Below are positions 1 to 9,477 of a stretch of 64,000 nucleotides of DNA, piece by piece. The position numbers and the translations under genes are program-made. The notes under the pieces were generated by a model, which was given only the letters and a program-made list of their open reading frames with translations, made no database searches and was not told where the DNA came from. Where the stretch lies: contig CM037879.1 in NCBI GenBank assembly GCA_021292165.1, positions 156,953,278 to 157,017,277 on the forward strand. Reading direction: 5' to 3'. Every line of letters begins with the position of its first letter. Within the stretch, counting starts at the first letter, position 1. This DNA comes from Shinisaurus crocodilurus (taxonomy: Eukaryota; Chordata; Lepidosauria; Squamata; Shinisauridae).

Positions 1-150
1 AACAGGACCTCCCCTTCCTCTCCTCCCCCATGTGTGCCCCCTGCACTCCCAAATCTGCTCCTAACCCTTTGGAGCAGATTTTGGGGGTGCACGGGGAACT
101 GTGTTGGGAGTGGAATCCATTCCGCCAACTGCGTGTTGGTAGAAGGACAC
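1..150. repeat. Dispersed repeat of unknown class (copy 1 of 3)
   Basis: The segment with ggagcagattttgggggtgc and tgcacggggaactg resembles 55985-56140 and more loosely 27275-27390. It is partly self-complementary. I do not recognise the family. Confidence 0.4.
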
Positions 151-467
151 CATTGGATTTTCACCCATAAATATTATCGTTACTGAAGTGTAATGGAAAG
201 ATGGTCAAGTCCCTGTTTTAAGTCGGCATGGGGAATACACTGGACTCCTAAAAGCTTTCTCTGTTGTTGGGTAATGGATCTTCTACGGGGAAGGAGGATT
301 ACATGCGGAAGCTTATTACTAACTTACTCAACTGCAAAGCTGTTCACCAGGTGGCCTGTTAGTACCCGGAAGGCTCTTTAGGATTAAAAGTAATACAGAC
401 TAGATAGATCAGCAAAAGGGTTTTATTGTACTCACAACGGACTGGTAGTCTTTGTGTCATGTCTTTT

Positions 468-572
468 AGATTGTAAGCCTGAGGGCAGGGACTGTCTTAT
501 TATTAATCTTTGTAAGCCACTCTGGGAGCCTTTTCTGGCTGAAGAGCGGGGTATAAATGCAATAAATTAATT
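468..572 (+). repeat. LINE-like 3' tail, family not resolved (copy 1 of 3)
   Basis: The motif gattgtaagcctgagggcag runs to a gcggggtataaatgc end followed by an A/T-rich tail. Near-identical copies at 19732-19855 and 41406-41505 have the same orientation. The layout resembles the 3' end of an L2/CR1-group LINE or a SINE using such a tail. Confidence 0.55.
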
Positions 573-573
573 G

Positions 574-1048
574 GAGTCAGTACAGCTGGAGGTCAGCCAG
601 CCACTACACGTCTTTCCTCATGGAGGGTCATGAAGACAGAGATCTTACCTCCAAGGTAAGCTGCCTTCACCAGATGTGGGAGGAGGTAGGTGTGGTGAGT
701 TAAGCATGCAGGTCAGTCCCTGATATTCCCATTAACCCATTTCTCCCCTAGTGACTCCATGCAGGCAGCGTTACCCAAATATGTAACATCTTCAACACTA
801 AACTACGGGTTGGGAGGCATTTCTCTTCTGTCCTTCCCATGTCTTCCCCTGCTTCCAAAGGCCTTTGTCAGAAGCAAAAGAAGATTGAAACCACTTAAGG
901 CTGAACTTCTTTCAGCCTGAGGGCTGAATTCCATTTTGGAGAAGCTCTCAGGGACCTTGTAATCACTGTTTTTAAAAATGCATGTATAAAAATACACACT
1001 TTGGTCAATGGGGGAAAGTGGGCACTTCTGAAAAAGATGCACAGAAAT
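574..1048. other. Flank left of the DIRS element, no gene seen
   Basis: No coding signal or recognised repeat is visible. The DIRS element starts at 1049 without an evident target duplication, as expected of tyrosine-recombinase integration. Confidence 0.5.
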
Positions 1049-1546
1049 GGACAGGTTGCTTACCTGTAACTGTAGTTCTTCGAGCTGGTCATCTGTGCAT
1101 TCACACACATATGGGTTCTCTGCGCCTGCGCTGAGATCGATCGGAACTTCTTTAGCTGAGCTGAACTGGGCGGGAGCCCCTCCCCCTCACGCGTGCTCCT
1201 TAGCGCGGCTCCCGCCCGTCTCCTCAGTTCCCTGAGACCGCCTATTGCGACCCTTGGAACCGAGGTTGATCCAGGAAAAAAAGGAGCTACTACACCTCCT
1301 CGAGCTTGATGACTATGAGATCGATAGAAAAAAGAGGACTCAATCCCGAGCAAATCGAGATTGTTTAAAAAGAAATGACAATATAAAAACAGACTATCGA
1401 ACTCGATGTCCACGAGATCGATAGAAAAAGTCTCGATCCCGATGTAATCGAGATCGTCCAAATAAAAGAAAAAAACAAAATAACAACAGACCATCCCATT
1501 TCCACCTGGGTATCCATCGAACTCGATGCAGACACCGAGAGGGGAA
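1049..1546 (+). repeat. DIRS left inverted terminal repeat, outer tandem copy
   Basis: This 498-bp block begins ggacaggttgcttacctg and repeats almost exactly as 1547-2045. I see about five differences, for example gagctggtcatc here against gagtggtcatc in the inner copy. Its body, from the cacacatatgggttctctg motif through the GC-rich block, matches in inverted orientation the right end of the element. Confidence 0.9.
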
Positions 1547-2045
1547 GGACAGGTTGCTTACCTGTAACTGTAGTTCTTCGAGTGGTCATCTGTGCATTCA
1601 CACACATATGGGTTCTCTGCGCCTGCGCTGAGATCGATCGGAACTTCTTTAGCTGAGCTGAACTGGGCGGGAGCCCCTCCCCCTCGCGCGTGCTCCTTAG
1701 CGCGGCTCCCGCCCGTCTCCTCAGTTCCCTGAGACCGCCTATTGCGACCCTTGGAACCGAGGTTGATCCAGGAAAAAAAGGAGCTACTACACCTCCTCGA
1801 GCTCGATGACTACGAGATCGATAGAAAAAAGAGGACTCAATCCCGAGCAAATCGAGATTGTTTAAAAAGAAATGACAATATAAAAACAGACTATCGAACT
1901 CGATGTCCATGAGATCGATAGAAAAAGTCTCGATCCCGATGTAATCGAGATCGTCCAAATAAAAGAAAAAAACAAAATAACAACAGACCATCCCATTTCC
2001 ACCTGGGTATCCATCGAACTCGATGCAGACACCGAGAGGGGAAGG
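1547..2045 (+). repeat. DIRS left inverted terminal repeat, inner copy
   Basis: This is the second tandem copy of the left terminal repeat, directly next to the internal complementary region. Open frames predicted across it, on either strand, are chance readings of repeat sequence. Confidence 0.9.
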
Positions 2046-2155
2046 AGGGCGGGTTGTGTGAATGCACAGATGACCACTCGAAGAACTACAGTTACAGGTA
2101 AGCAACCTGTCCTTCTTCTTCGTGGTCTCTGTGCTTCACACACATATGGGTAGAT
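2046..2155 (+). repeat. DIRS internal complementary region (ICR)
   Basis: The first part (about 2053-2113) is the reverse complement of the start of the left terminal repeat (gtgtgaatgcacagatgacc through aagcaacctgtcc). The second part, from cttcttcttcgtgg to cacacatatgggta, repeats the extreme right end of the element. An ICR joining the complements of both ends is diagnostic of DIRS elements and is thought to template circle formation in replication. Confidence 0.88.
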
Positions 2156-2194
2156 TAGCAAGCTGACTTACCGGAGGTGGGTCGGTGTCGGTAG

Positions 2195-3238
2195 TCAGAT
2201 GGTGACCGATGATAGGACCGCTCTTCCGAAAGCGTTCTGCGCTCTGGCTCGAACGTCGAGGCGGTAGTGTCGGATAAAGGTGGAGGGTGAAGACCAAGTT
2301 GCCGCCCTGCACAAGTCCGATAGAGAAATTCCTCTGCCAAATGCCGTCGAAGTCGACATGGCTCTCGTAGAATGCGCCCTTATTGAGCCCGGTAAAACGC
2401 GATCGGCAAGTTGATATGCCAATTTAATAGTGTCGACCAGCCATGAGGACAGTCTTTGTTTCGACACGGGGCAGCCCTTTTTCGGTGGGCCGTAGCAGAC
2501 AAAAAGTTGTTGAGTGCGTCGTATGGGCTCTGTACGCGCCTTGTAGAAGGCTAGGGCTCTACGGACATCGAGGCTGTGTAAAAGTCTCTCGACATCCGAC
2601 GTTGGTGATGGAAAGAATGCTGGAAGTATAATGTCCTGACCCAGGTGAAATTCAGAAATGACCTTGGGAAGAAATGATATATCTGGCCGCAAAATGACTT
2701 TGTCTTTGTGAAAGGTTGTATACGGAGGATCAATTCTGAGTGCGGCTATCTCGCCAACGCGCCTTGCAGATGTAATCGCTACAAGAAAAAGGGTCTTCAG
2801 CGACAGAAGGCGTAAGTCTGACTTCGCCATGGGTTCGAACGGCGCTTTTGTTAGTGCCCTCAAAACCAGTTGAAGGTCCCACCCCGGTGTAATATTCCTC
2901 GTTGGAGGACATAATTTTTTTAATCCTTTCAAAAATTGTTTCACTAGGGGATGGACAAATAGTGACATGCCAGTAGAAGTTGTGCGATAAGCCGTAATTG
3001 CAGCCAAATAAACTTTAATTGATGAAAATTTTAGTCCACGGGTCATCAACGAGTGCAAAAAATCGAGGACAGTGGACACCGAGCATGCTGCAGGGTCTTT
3101 ACCCGAAGCCGAGACAAAGCTGGAGAAAGCCTGCCATTTCCTCTCATAAGAAAGTCTTGTCGAAGGCTTGCGTGCTGCCAGCAAAACGTCTTTAACCGCC
3201 TCAGACAGGTCCGTATCCATCGTTATCTGATCCTCCAT
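2195..3238 (-). CDS. DIRS tyrosine recombinase
   Basis: This is a phage-integrase-fold recombinase of about 347 residues that would insert the circular DNA copy. The open frame extends upstream to 5065, but that part is a shadow of the RT frame. The start at ATG 3236-3238 overlaps the RT stop by 16 nt, a typical compact arrangement. Visible motifs are KPSTRLSYERKW in the N-terminal SAM-like domain, SARRVGEIAALR with the first catalytic Arg, HSTRA (His-x-x-Arg) and RHYRLDV with the catalytic Tyr. The catalytic set therefore looks complete, and no internal stop is present. Confidence 0.9.
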   Translation of the reverse strand: MEDQITMDTDLSEAVKDVLLAARKPSTRLSYERKWQAFSSFVSASGKDPAACSVSTVLDFLHSLMTRGLKFSSIKVYLAAITAYRTTSTGMSLFVHPLVKQFLKGLKKLCPPTRNITPGWDLQLVLRALTKAPFEPMAKSDLRLLSLKTLFLVAITSARRVGEIAALRIDPPYTTFHKDKVILRPDISFLPKVISEFHLGQDIILPAFFPSPTSDVERLLHSLDVRRALAFYKARTEPIRRTQQLFVCYGPPKKGCPVSKQRLSSWLVDTIKLAYQLADRVLPGSIRAHSTRAMSTSTAFGRGISLSDLCRAATWSSPSTFIRHYRLDVRARAQNAFGRAVLSSVTI

Positions 3239-5007
3239 GCTGTGAGGCTTAAGGGATGCAGATTCGGATGAAGTACCTTGCCCTGATGCTGTGTCAGCAG
3301 ATCGTCTCGAATCGGTAAATGCAGATAATCTCCCTGGGACAGATTGAGCAAGTGGGCGAACCAAGGCTGTCTCGGCCACCATGGAGCAACTAGTATGCAA
3401 TTTGTCCTGTCTAGCGATATCTTGGCTAGCACTCGTGTTAGGAGCGGAATTGGAGGGAATAGGTAGTAAAACCCGTTGCTCCATTCCAACAGGAACGCGT
3501 CGGTTATCGACTTCGGGTCCGACCCTGCCCTGCTGCAGAACAGTGGACAGGCTGCGTTTTCGCTGGTTGCAAATAAGTCCATGTCCGGTCGACCCCACTG
3601 TTGAAATAGGGAAGTCAACACCTGCCTGTTCAGTTCCCACTCGTGTGATTGCAGAGACACTCTGCTCAGTGCGTCCGCCAGTACGTTCGCCTTTCCAGCG
3701 ATATGAATCGCCACAAATGACATCTGACGAAGGAGGGCCCATTCGTAGAGTCGCATAGTCAGTCGTGTGAGGCGCATGGATTTGGTGCCTCCCTGCTTGT
3801 TGATATAAGCCACCACTGTGGTGTTGTCCGTCACGATCTGTATGTGATGTCCGGTGAGATAATGTTCCATTTTCCGGAGCGCCCTCCAAACAGCCATCAG
3901 CTCCAGCCAATTGATATGCTTGGAGGCCTCCGTCAGAGACCATGTGCCCTGTACGACGTGGTCGTCGGAGTGGGGCCCCCATCCCAGTAAGGATGCGTCC
4001 TTCGTCAGTATCCTGCTCGGTACCGGCGGTTGAAATGGCACCCCGTCGAGTAGATTTGATTCCTGCTGCCACCACCTCAAAGACTCTCTTACGGCTCGTG
4101 GGAGTAGTAGGCGAAGAGAAGGCCTGTCTTTTTCTGGTTCGAAGGCTCGAACAAACCAGGTCTGAAGAGGTCGCATGCGAAGCCTCGCATAGCGTACGAC
4201 TGCGATGGTCGAGGCCATGTGCCCCAAAAGTCTTTGTACGACATGAGCTGATGTCACCGATTGCTTGGACACTTTGCTTGCAAGGGAGATCAGTTTGAAC
4301 GCCCTGTCGTCCAGGAGATACGCCCGACCATCGAACGCGCTTAGCCTTGCCCCTATGTATTGGATCTCTCTTGTCGGCTGTAGGACCGACTTCTCCGCGT
4401 TCAGACAAAGTCCCAATTCGAGCATGAGATCGAGAGTGTGTTTGAGAGCCCTCTGGAGCTCGATCCTCGAGGATGCCACCAGCAACCAATCGTCGAGGTA
4501 GGGAAAGATGGTGATGCCTCTTGCCCTTAGACTTGCGCACACCGCCGCCACACACTTCGTGAATACCCTCGGCGCGGTGGAGAGTCCGAATGGAAGAACG
4601 ACGAACTGGTAGGAGTCGTCCCCCACTCGGAACCGAAGGTATTTCCGGCTGTCCTCGTGGATGGCGATGTGGAAGTACGCATCCTTGAGGTCGATGGATG
4701 CGAACCAATCGCTCCTTCGGAGTAGCGGAAGGATCGATTGGAGCGTGACCATGCGGAATCTTTTCGGTGGGATAAAAAGATTTACGGTCCGAAGGTCCAG
4801 GATCGGTCGGAGTCCTCCGCCTTTTTTCTTCACGATGAAGTACCTGGAGTATAGCCCGTCCTGAGAGTCTTCTGTGAGGACTGGCTGTATCGCTCCCTTT
4901 TGAAGGAGGGTAGAAACTTCCTCCATCAGCACCCGAGTTGGACGGGTGGTCTTGATCCCGAGAAACGGGGGGAGAACTCCGAACTCGATCCTGTAACCGT
5001 GCTCCAC
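3223..5007 (-). CDS. DIRS reverse transcriptase and RNase H
   Basis: About 594 residues are open. Reverse transcriptase motifs in order are RYFIVKKKGGGLRPILDLR, SIDLKDAYFHI, LPFGLSTAPRVFTK and the catalytic YLDDWLL box. An RNase H domain follows with TKDASLLGWG, ELMAVWRAL, TDNTTVVAYINKQGG and ADALSRV. The C-terminal part has a PDMDLFATSEN segment common in DIRS polymerase ORFs. The true start is uncertain because gag lies just upstream in another frame. The frame is uninterrupted. Confidence 0.92.
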   Translation of the reverse strand: MEHGYRIEFGVLPPFLGIKTTRPTRVLMEEVSTLLQKGAIQPVLTEDSQDGLYSRYFIVKKKGGGLRPILDLRTVNLFIPPKRFRMVTLQSILPLLRRSDWFASIDLKDAYFHIAIHEDSRKYLRFRVGDDSYQFVVLPFGLSTAPRVFTKCVAAVCASLRARGITIFPYLDDWLLVASSRIELQRALKHTLDLMLELGLCLNAEKSVLQPTREIQYIGARLSAFDGRAYLLDDRAFKLISLASKVSKQSVTSAHVVQRLLGHMASTIAVVRYARLRMRPLQTWFVRAFEPEKDRPSLRLLLPRAVRESLRWWQQESNLLDGVPFQPPVPSRILTKDASLLGWGPHSDDHVVQGTWSLTEASKHINWLELMAVWRALRKMEHYLTGHHIQIVTDNTTVVAYINKQGGTKSMRLTRLTMRLYEWALLRQMSFVAIHIAGKANVLADALSRVSLQSHEWELNRQVLTSLFQQWGRPDMDLFATSENAACPLFCSRAGSDPKSITDAFLLEWSNGFYYLFPPIPLLTRVLAKISLDRTNCILVAPWWPRQPWFAHLLNLSQGDYLHLPIRDDLLTQHQGKVLHPNLHPLSLTAWRIR

Positions 5008-5320
5008 GATGCGCAGTACCCATCGATCCGTCGTGATGGTCCTCCACGATTGGAGGTGGTGGCAAAGTCGAGAGCCGAAGAGAGTAGTCTGAGGTAGTGC
5101 AGAGGTGTCGAGGTGGTGAGTCGGTGGCAGTACGGTTGTGACGGCGAGGCAGTCAAAGACGACGCCGGCCGGCGTCGCCTCCCCTCCTGGTGCCTCTGGA
5201 CCGCTGCTGGAACGGCCGTTGCGGCGCCTGAGGTTGCGGTGCTCCGGGCCTTCGGTTCCCGCTTCTGTACTGGCCTGGCTGTTGGTACTGTCTGGCTGGG
5301 AACGGGAAACGAGACCAACG

Positions 5321-5704
5321 TCATGGTCGAAAACTCTGGGACGGTTGTTGGCGGATAAGCCCCATCTTTTTCGCCGTCGTCAGAGCTTTCTGGGCAGAGT
5401 CGAGGGAGTCGTCCGTGGAGGAATTAAACAACCCCTCGCCGTCAAAAGGGAGGTCCTGGATCTTCGCCCTATCGTCGGGAGTCAGGGCGGTAGAGCGAAG
5501 CCATGCGTGCCTCCGCAAAGCCACAGAACCGACCATCGACCTGGCGTGGCTGTCGACTTGGTGCCTTGCTGTATTCATCTGCAGGGCACCGATGCTAGTC
5601 GCTTCTTTAACCAATTGAGCTGCCAGGTCCCTCTTGTCGTCCGGCAGATAATCACAGAGGTCTCCCAGCTTCTCCGTGATGTACATCTGATATCTAGCCA
5701 ACAA
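5321..5704 (-). pseudogene. DIRS gag, C-terminal part after frameshift
   Basis: The sequence MLARYQMYITEKLGDLCDYL leads into FNSSTDDSLDSAQKALTTAK, which I read as the conserved end of a DIRS-like gag. It is one frame away from the middle part, so this copy cannot make a full gag as it stands. Confidence 0.7.
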
Positions 5705-5714
5705 CGCCTCGTAG

Positions 5715-6475
5715 TTAGATATCTTGAGTCCGAGGGAAGACGATGAGTAGAATCCTACGGCCGTAGGAATCTAGTGTCTTACCCTCTTTATCTGCCGGAG
5801 TGGTATGCTGTTTCCCCCCACGAGACTGCGCCAATTTGACTATAAGCGAGTTCGGGGTCGGATGAGAAAACAGGAATTTCGCTCCTTCCTCCTGGATTTT
5901 GTACATTGACTCCAGGCGTTTGGCCGTCGGTTTATTTGAGGCCGGAGTCTTCCAGGTTTCCTGCACCGTCTCCAACAGCGTCGGCAGGAATGGAAGGAGC
6001 AACTGGTTCGACTGTGTCGTCCTAAGGACAGCATAAATGTCATCCTTGGCCTTTCCTTTCGAAGACTTCGCCTCGACTCCCAGAGCAGTCACCAGCCGGC
6101 TGACATGCTCAGCGAAACTCCCCATGTCCTCCGATGGGGAGACCGTGTCTTTGGACTCCACCTGCGCGTCCGGCGAAGTGGAGTGGGAGGAGGAAGCCGC
6201 TGAGTCCGAATCCGACAGGTATGCCGATCCCGACGAGGAGTGACCAACAACATCAGTCGCAACCGGTAGACGCACGAGAGTCTGTGGTTGAGCCGCCGAT
6301 GTCGATGCAGTCGGCTCTCTCACTACTTCAGCCGGGGCACGAGACACAGCCGTATCTCGTCGAGGTGAAGGAGAATGCCTCCGACCACGGTGCCTGTCCG
6401 GAGAAACTGAACGCCTGTGGTAGTAGTGACGTTCCGACCTCTCGCGTCTCGGTGAGCGCCTCGACCTCGAGTAGT
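5715..6475 (-). pseudogene. DIRS gag, middle part after the CR1 insertion
   Basis: It resumes with an Arg/Ser-rich tract (YYSRSRRSPRRERSERHYY) and continues to a helical region (FAEHVSRLVTALGVE, LLPFLPTLLETVQETWK). The ATG at 6482 is supplied by the CR1 tail and is not a real start. Near 5750 the frame is lost: the continuing gag-like peptide (FYSSSSLGLKISNYEALLAR) is in another frame, indicating a frameshift. Confidence 0.75.
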
Positions 6476-6480
6476 AACTC
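6476..6480. repeat. CR1 target-site duplication, left (aactc)
   Basis: The bases aactc abut the CR1 3' tail, and the same five bases lie at 10680-10684 on the other side. Reading across with one copy removed rejoins the gag reading frame. Confidence 0.75.
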
Positions 6481-6568
6481 ATAGAATCATAGAATCATAG
6501 AAAAGTAGAGTTGGAAGGGGCCTACAAGGCCATCGAGTCCAACCCCCTGCTCAATGCAGGAATCTAGG

Positions 6569-9439
6569 TCAAAGCATCTCTGACAGATGTCTGTCCAGCT
6601 GCACCTTGAATGCCTCCAGAGTGGGAGAGCCCACGACCTCCCTAGGTAGTTGATTCCATTGTCTTATTGCTCTGACAGTCAGGAAATTTTTCCTGATGTT
6701 TAGGTGGAATCTAGGTTCCTGTAACTTGAGCCCATTATTCCGTGTCCTGCAAACTGGGATGACCGAGAAGAGATCTTTGCCCTCCTCTGTGTGACATCCC
6801 TTCAAATACTGGAAGAGTGCGATCATATCTCCCCTCAGTCTCCTCTTCTGAAGGCTAAACATGCCCAGTTCTTTCAGTCTCTCCTCATAGGGCCTTGTTT
6901 CCAGTCCCTTTATCATCCTTGTTGCCCTCCTCTGAACCCTCTCCAGTTTGTCTATGTCCTTCTTAAAGTGAGGTGCCCAGAACTGGACGCAGTACTCAAG
7001 ATGAGGCCTAACCAGTGCCGAGTAAAGGGGAATTATCACTTCCCGCGATTTGGAAGCTATACTTCTATTAATACAGCCCAAAATTGCATTTGCCTTCTTT
7101 GCAGCCACATCGCATTGCTGGCTCATATTCAGTTTGTGATCTACCACAATTCCAAGATCCTTCTCACTTGTAGTATTGTTGAGCCAAGTGTCCCCCATTC
7201 TGTAACTCTGCATTTGGTTTCCTCTCCCTAGGTGCAGCACTTGGCATTTATCCCTATTAAATTTCATTCTGTTGTTTTCGGCCCAGCGCTCCAGCCTATC
7301 GAGGTCACTTTGAATTTTGTTTCTGTCTTCCAGAGTATTAGCTGTTCCACCCAACTTTGTGTCATCTGCAAATTTGATAAGCATTCCCTGTACCTCCTGA
7401 TCCAAGTCATTAATAAAAATGTTGAAGAGCACCGGGCCCAGGACCGAGCCCTGTGGTACCCCGCTCGTTACCTCTCCCCAGTTTGAGAAGGAACCATTGA
7501 TAAGCACTCTTTGAGTCCGATTCTTTAGCCAATTGTGGATCCACCTGATAGTTGTTCCATCTAGCCCACTCTTAGCTAGCTTACTAATCAGGATATCATG
7601 AGGCACTTTGTCGAAAGCTTTGCTGAAGTCCAGGTATATAATGTCCACAGCATTCCCACAGTCCACAAGGGAGGTTACCCGATCAAAAAATGAGATCAGA
7701 TTAGTCTGACAGGATTTGTTCTTGACAAATCCATGCTGGCTTCTAGTAATCACTGCATTGTTTTCAAGGTGCTTGCAGACTGACTTCTTTATAATCTGCT
7801 CAAAAATCTTCCCGGGGATTGATGTCAGACTGACTGGCCTATAGTTCCCAGGTTCCTCCTTCTTGCCCTTTTTGAAGATGGGAACAACATTTGCCCTCCT
7901 CCAGTCGTCTGGCACTTCACCTGTCCTCCATGATTTCTCAAAGATAATAGACAGTGGTTCTGAGAGTTCTTCTGCCAGTTCCTTTATTACTCTAGGATGC
8001 AGCTCATCAGGCCCTGGAGATTTAAACTCGTTCAGAGTAATCAGGTGCTCCTTGACCATTTGCCTATCAATCTCAAGCTGCAATTCTGCCCCTTCAGTCT
8101 GCACTTCAGGTTTGCCAGGGGGGTCATAGACCCTCTTTTGGGAGAAGACCAAGCCGAAGTAGGAATTGAACACTTCTGCCTTTTCTTTGTCTTCTGTTAT
8201 CAATTTGCCATCCTCATTGCGTAGTTGAACCACCAGTTCTTTCTTCTGTCTTTTACTGTGCATGTATCTGAAGAAAGCTTTTTTGTTGCTTTTAGCATTC
8301 CTCGCTAACCTTAGCTCATTCTCAGCTTTAGCCTTCCTGACACTATTCCTGCAGTTCTGTGCTACCTGCCTGTACTCTTCCCCTGTAGCCTGTCCTTCCT
8401 TCCACTTCCTATACGTGTCCTTTTTTGTTTTCAGGTCATCTTTGAGTTTATTGTGAAGCCACATTGGCTTCTTCTGTTGCCCTCTGCCTTTTCTCCTTGT
8501 GGGAATTGTTTGCAATTGTGCCTTTAAAATTTCCTTTTTTAAAAACTCCCACCCCTCCTGGGCTCCCTTTCTCGTGAGAGTCACTTGCCATGGGATCTTA
8601 CTAATCATTGTTCTGAGTTTGTTAAAATTGGCTTTCCTAAAATCCAGGGTACATGTTTGGCTACACTCAGCTTTTGCTTCTGTTAGAATCAAGAACTCAA
8701 GTATAACATGGTCACTTTCCCCCAGAGTTCCCGAAACTGCCACTTTATCCACTAACTCGTCTCTGTTGGTTAGAATCAGGTCAAGGATAGCCGATCCTCT
8801 AGTTCCTTCCTCCACTTTCTGTAGGAGGAAGTTATCAGCAGCACAGCTCAGGAATTTCTTGGAGGGGCCATGTTTGGCTGAATAAGTCTCCCAACAGATA
8901 TCAGGGAAATTGAAGTCCCCCATTACTACCACATCGTGCCTCCTTGAAACAATGGCAATTTGCTTTTCAAAAGTTCCATCCTCGTCTTCTCCTTGATTGG
9001 GTGGTCGGTAGTAGACTCCAACCGCCATGTTCGTTTTATTCTTTGCCCCCTTTATTTTAACCCAGATGCTCTCAATGGGGCTGCCAAGCTCCTCTTCCTG
9101 TATCTCTGTGCAGAGATACGTATTTTTAACATACAGTGCAACTCCACCTCCCTTTCTGTTGCTTCTGTTCCTTTTGAACAAGTTATACCCTTCAATTGCT
9201 GTATTCCAGTCATGGGAGTCATCCCACCAGGTTTCAGTTATCCCTATCAAGTCGTACTTGCCCTCATGTATCAAGAGTTCAAGTTCGTCTTGTTTATTGC
9301 CCATACTCCTGGCATTAGTATAGAGACATTGAAGATTATGTGCTTTATAGTCCGACTTTCCCCCTACATTTTGTGGTAGACTATCAATGGGCACCGCTGG
9401 AGCTGTTCTCTCCATTGTGGCATAGAGGCCTTCTTCCAT
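6569..9439 (-). CDS. CR1 ORF2: endonuclease and reverse transcriptase
   Basis: A 956-residue open frame. The N-terminal AP-like endonuclease shows LYTNARSM, GITETWWDDSH, GGGVALYVKN, GVYYRPPNQG, VVVMGDFNFPDICWE and ESDHVILEF. The reverse transcriptase follows with KSPGPDELHPRVIKEL, NYRPVSLTSIPGKIFE, HGFVKNKSCQTNLI, YLDFSKAFDKVPHDILI, GVPQGSVLGPVLFNIFINDL and the catalytic FADDTKL box. The C-terminus has RAIRQWNQLPREVV and ends DRHLSEML. Length and motif order are those of a complete CR1 ORF2. No defect is visible. Confidence 0.96.
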   Translation of the reverse strand: MEEGLYATMERTAPAVPIDSLPQNVGGKSDYKAHNLQCLYTNARSMGNKQDELELLIHEGKYDLIGITETWWDDSHDWNTAIEGYNLFKRNRSNRKGGGVALYVKNTYLCTEIQEEELGSPIESIWVKIKGAKNKTNMAVGVYYRPPNQGEDEDGTFEKQIAIVSRRHDVVVMGDFNFPDICWETYSAKHGPSKKFLSCAADNFLLQKVEEGTRGSAILDLILTNRDELVDKVAVSGTLGESDHVILEFLILTEAKAECSQTCTLDFRKANFNKLRTMISKIPWQVTLTRKGAQEGWEFLKKEILKAQLQTIPTRRKGRGQQKKPMWLHNKLKDDLKTKKDTYRKWKEGQATGEEYRQVAQNCRNSVRKAKAENELRLARNAKSNKKAFFRYMHSKRQKKELVVQLRNEDGKLITEDKEKAEVFNSYFGLVFSQKRVYDPPGKPEVQTEGAELQLEIDRQMVKEHLITLNEFKSPGPDELHPRVIKELAEELSEPLSIIFEKSWRTGEVPDDWRRANVVPIFKKGKKEEPGNYRPVSLTSIPGKIFEQIIKKSVCKHLENNAVITRSQHGFVKNKSCQTNLISFFDRVTSLVDCGNAVDIIYLDFSKAFDKVPHDILISKLAKSGLDGTTIRWIHNWLKNRTQRVLINGSFSNWGEVTSGVPQGSVLGPVLFNIFINDLDQEVQGMLIKFADDTKLGGTANTLEDRNKIQSDLDRLERWAENNRMKFNRDKCQVLHLGRGNQMQSYRMGDTWLNNTTSEKDLGIVVDHKLNMSQQCDVAAKKANAILGCINRSIASKSREVIIPLYSALVRPHLEYCVQFWAPHFKKDIDKLERVQRRATRMIKGLETRPYEERLKELGMFSLQKRRLRGDMIALFQYLKGCHTEEGKDLFSVIPVCRTRNNGLKLQEPRFHLNIRKNFLTVRAIRQWNQLPREVVGSPTLEAFKVQLDRHLSEML

Positions 9440-9477
9440 TGGTACCCCCGAGTTTATGTCTCCCTCCCCTGTTGGAT

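Noticed and set aside
1020..1048. Similarity of the DIRS left flank (gggggaaagtgggcacttct) to the inverted right flank (ggggaaagtgtgcttct)
   Set aside because: The match is short and gapped, and DIRS elements do not make target duplications; it may be coincidence, so no target feature is claimed.
1060..2161. Minus-strand frames of 99-246 codons
   Set aside because: They read through the duplicated DIRS terminal repeats and change frame between copies; there is no protein similarity.
3239..5065. N-terminal 600 codons of the frame that contains the recombinase
   Set aside because: This part overlaps the RT/RNase H frame and shows only low-complexity Arg/Ser/Pro-rich sequence; it is a shadow of the RT ORF.
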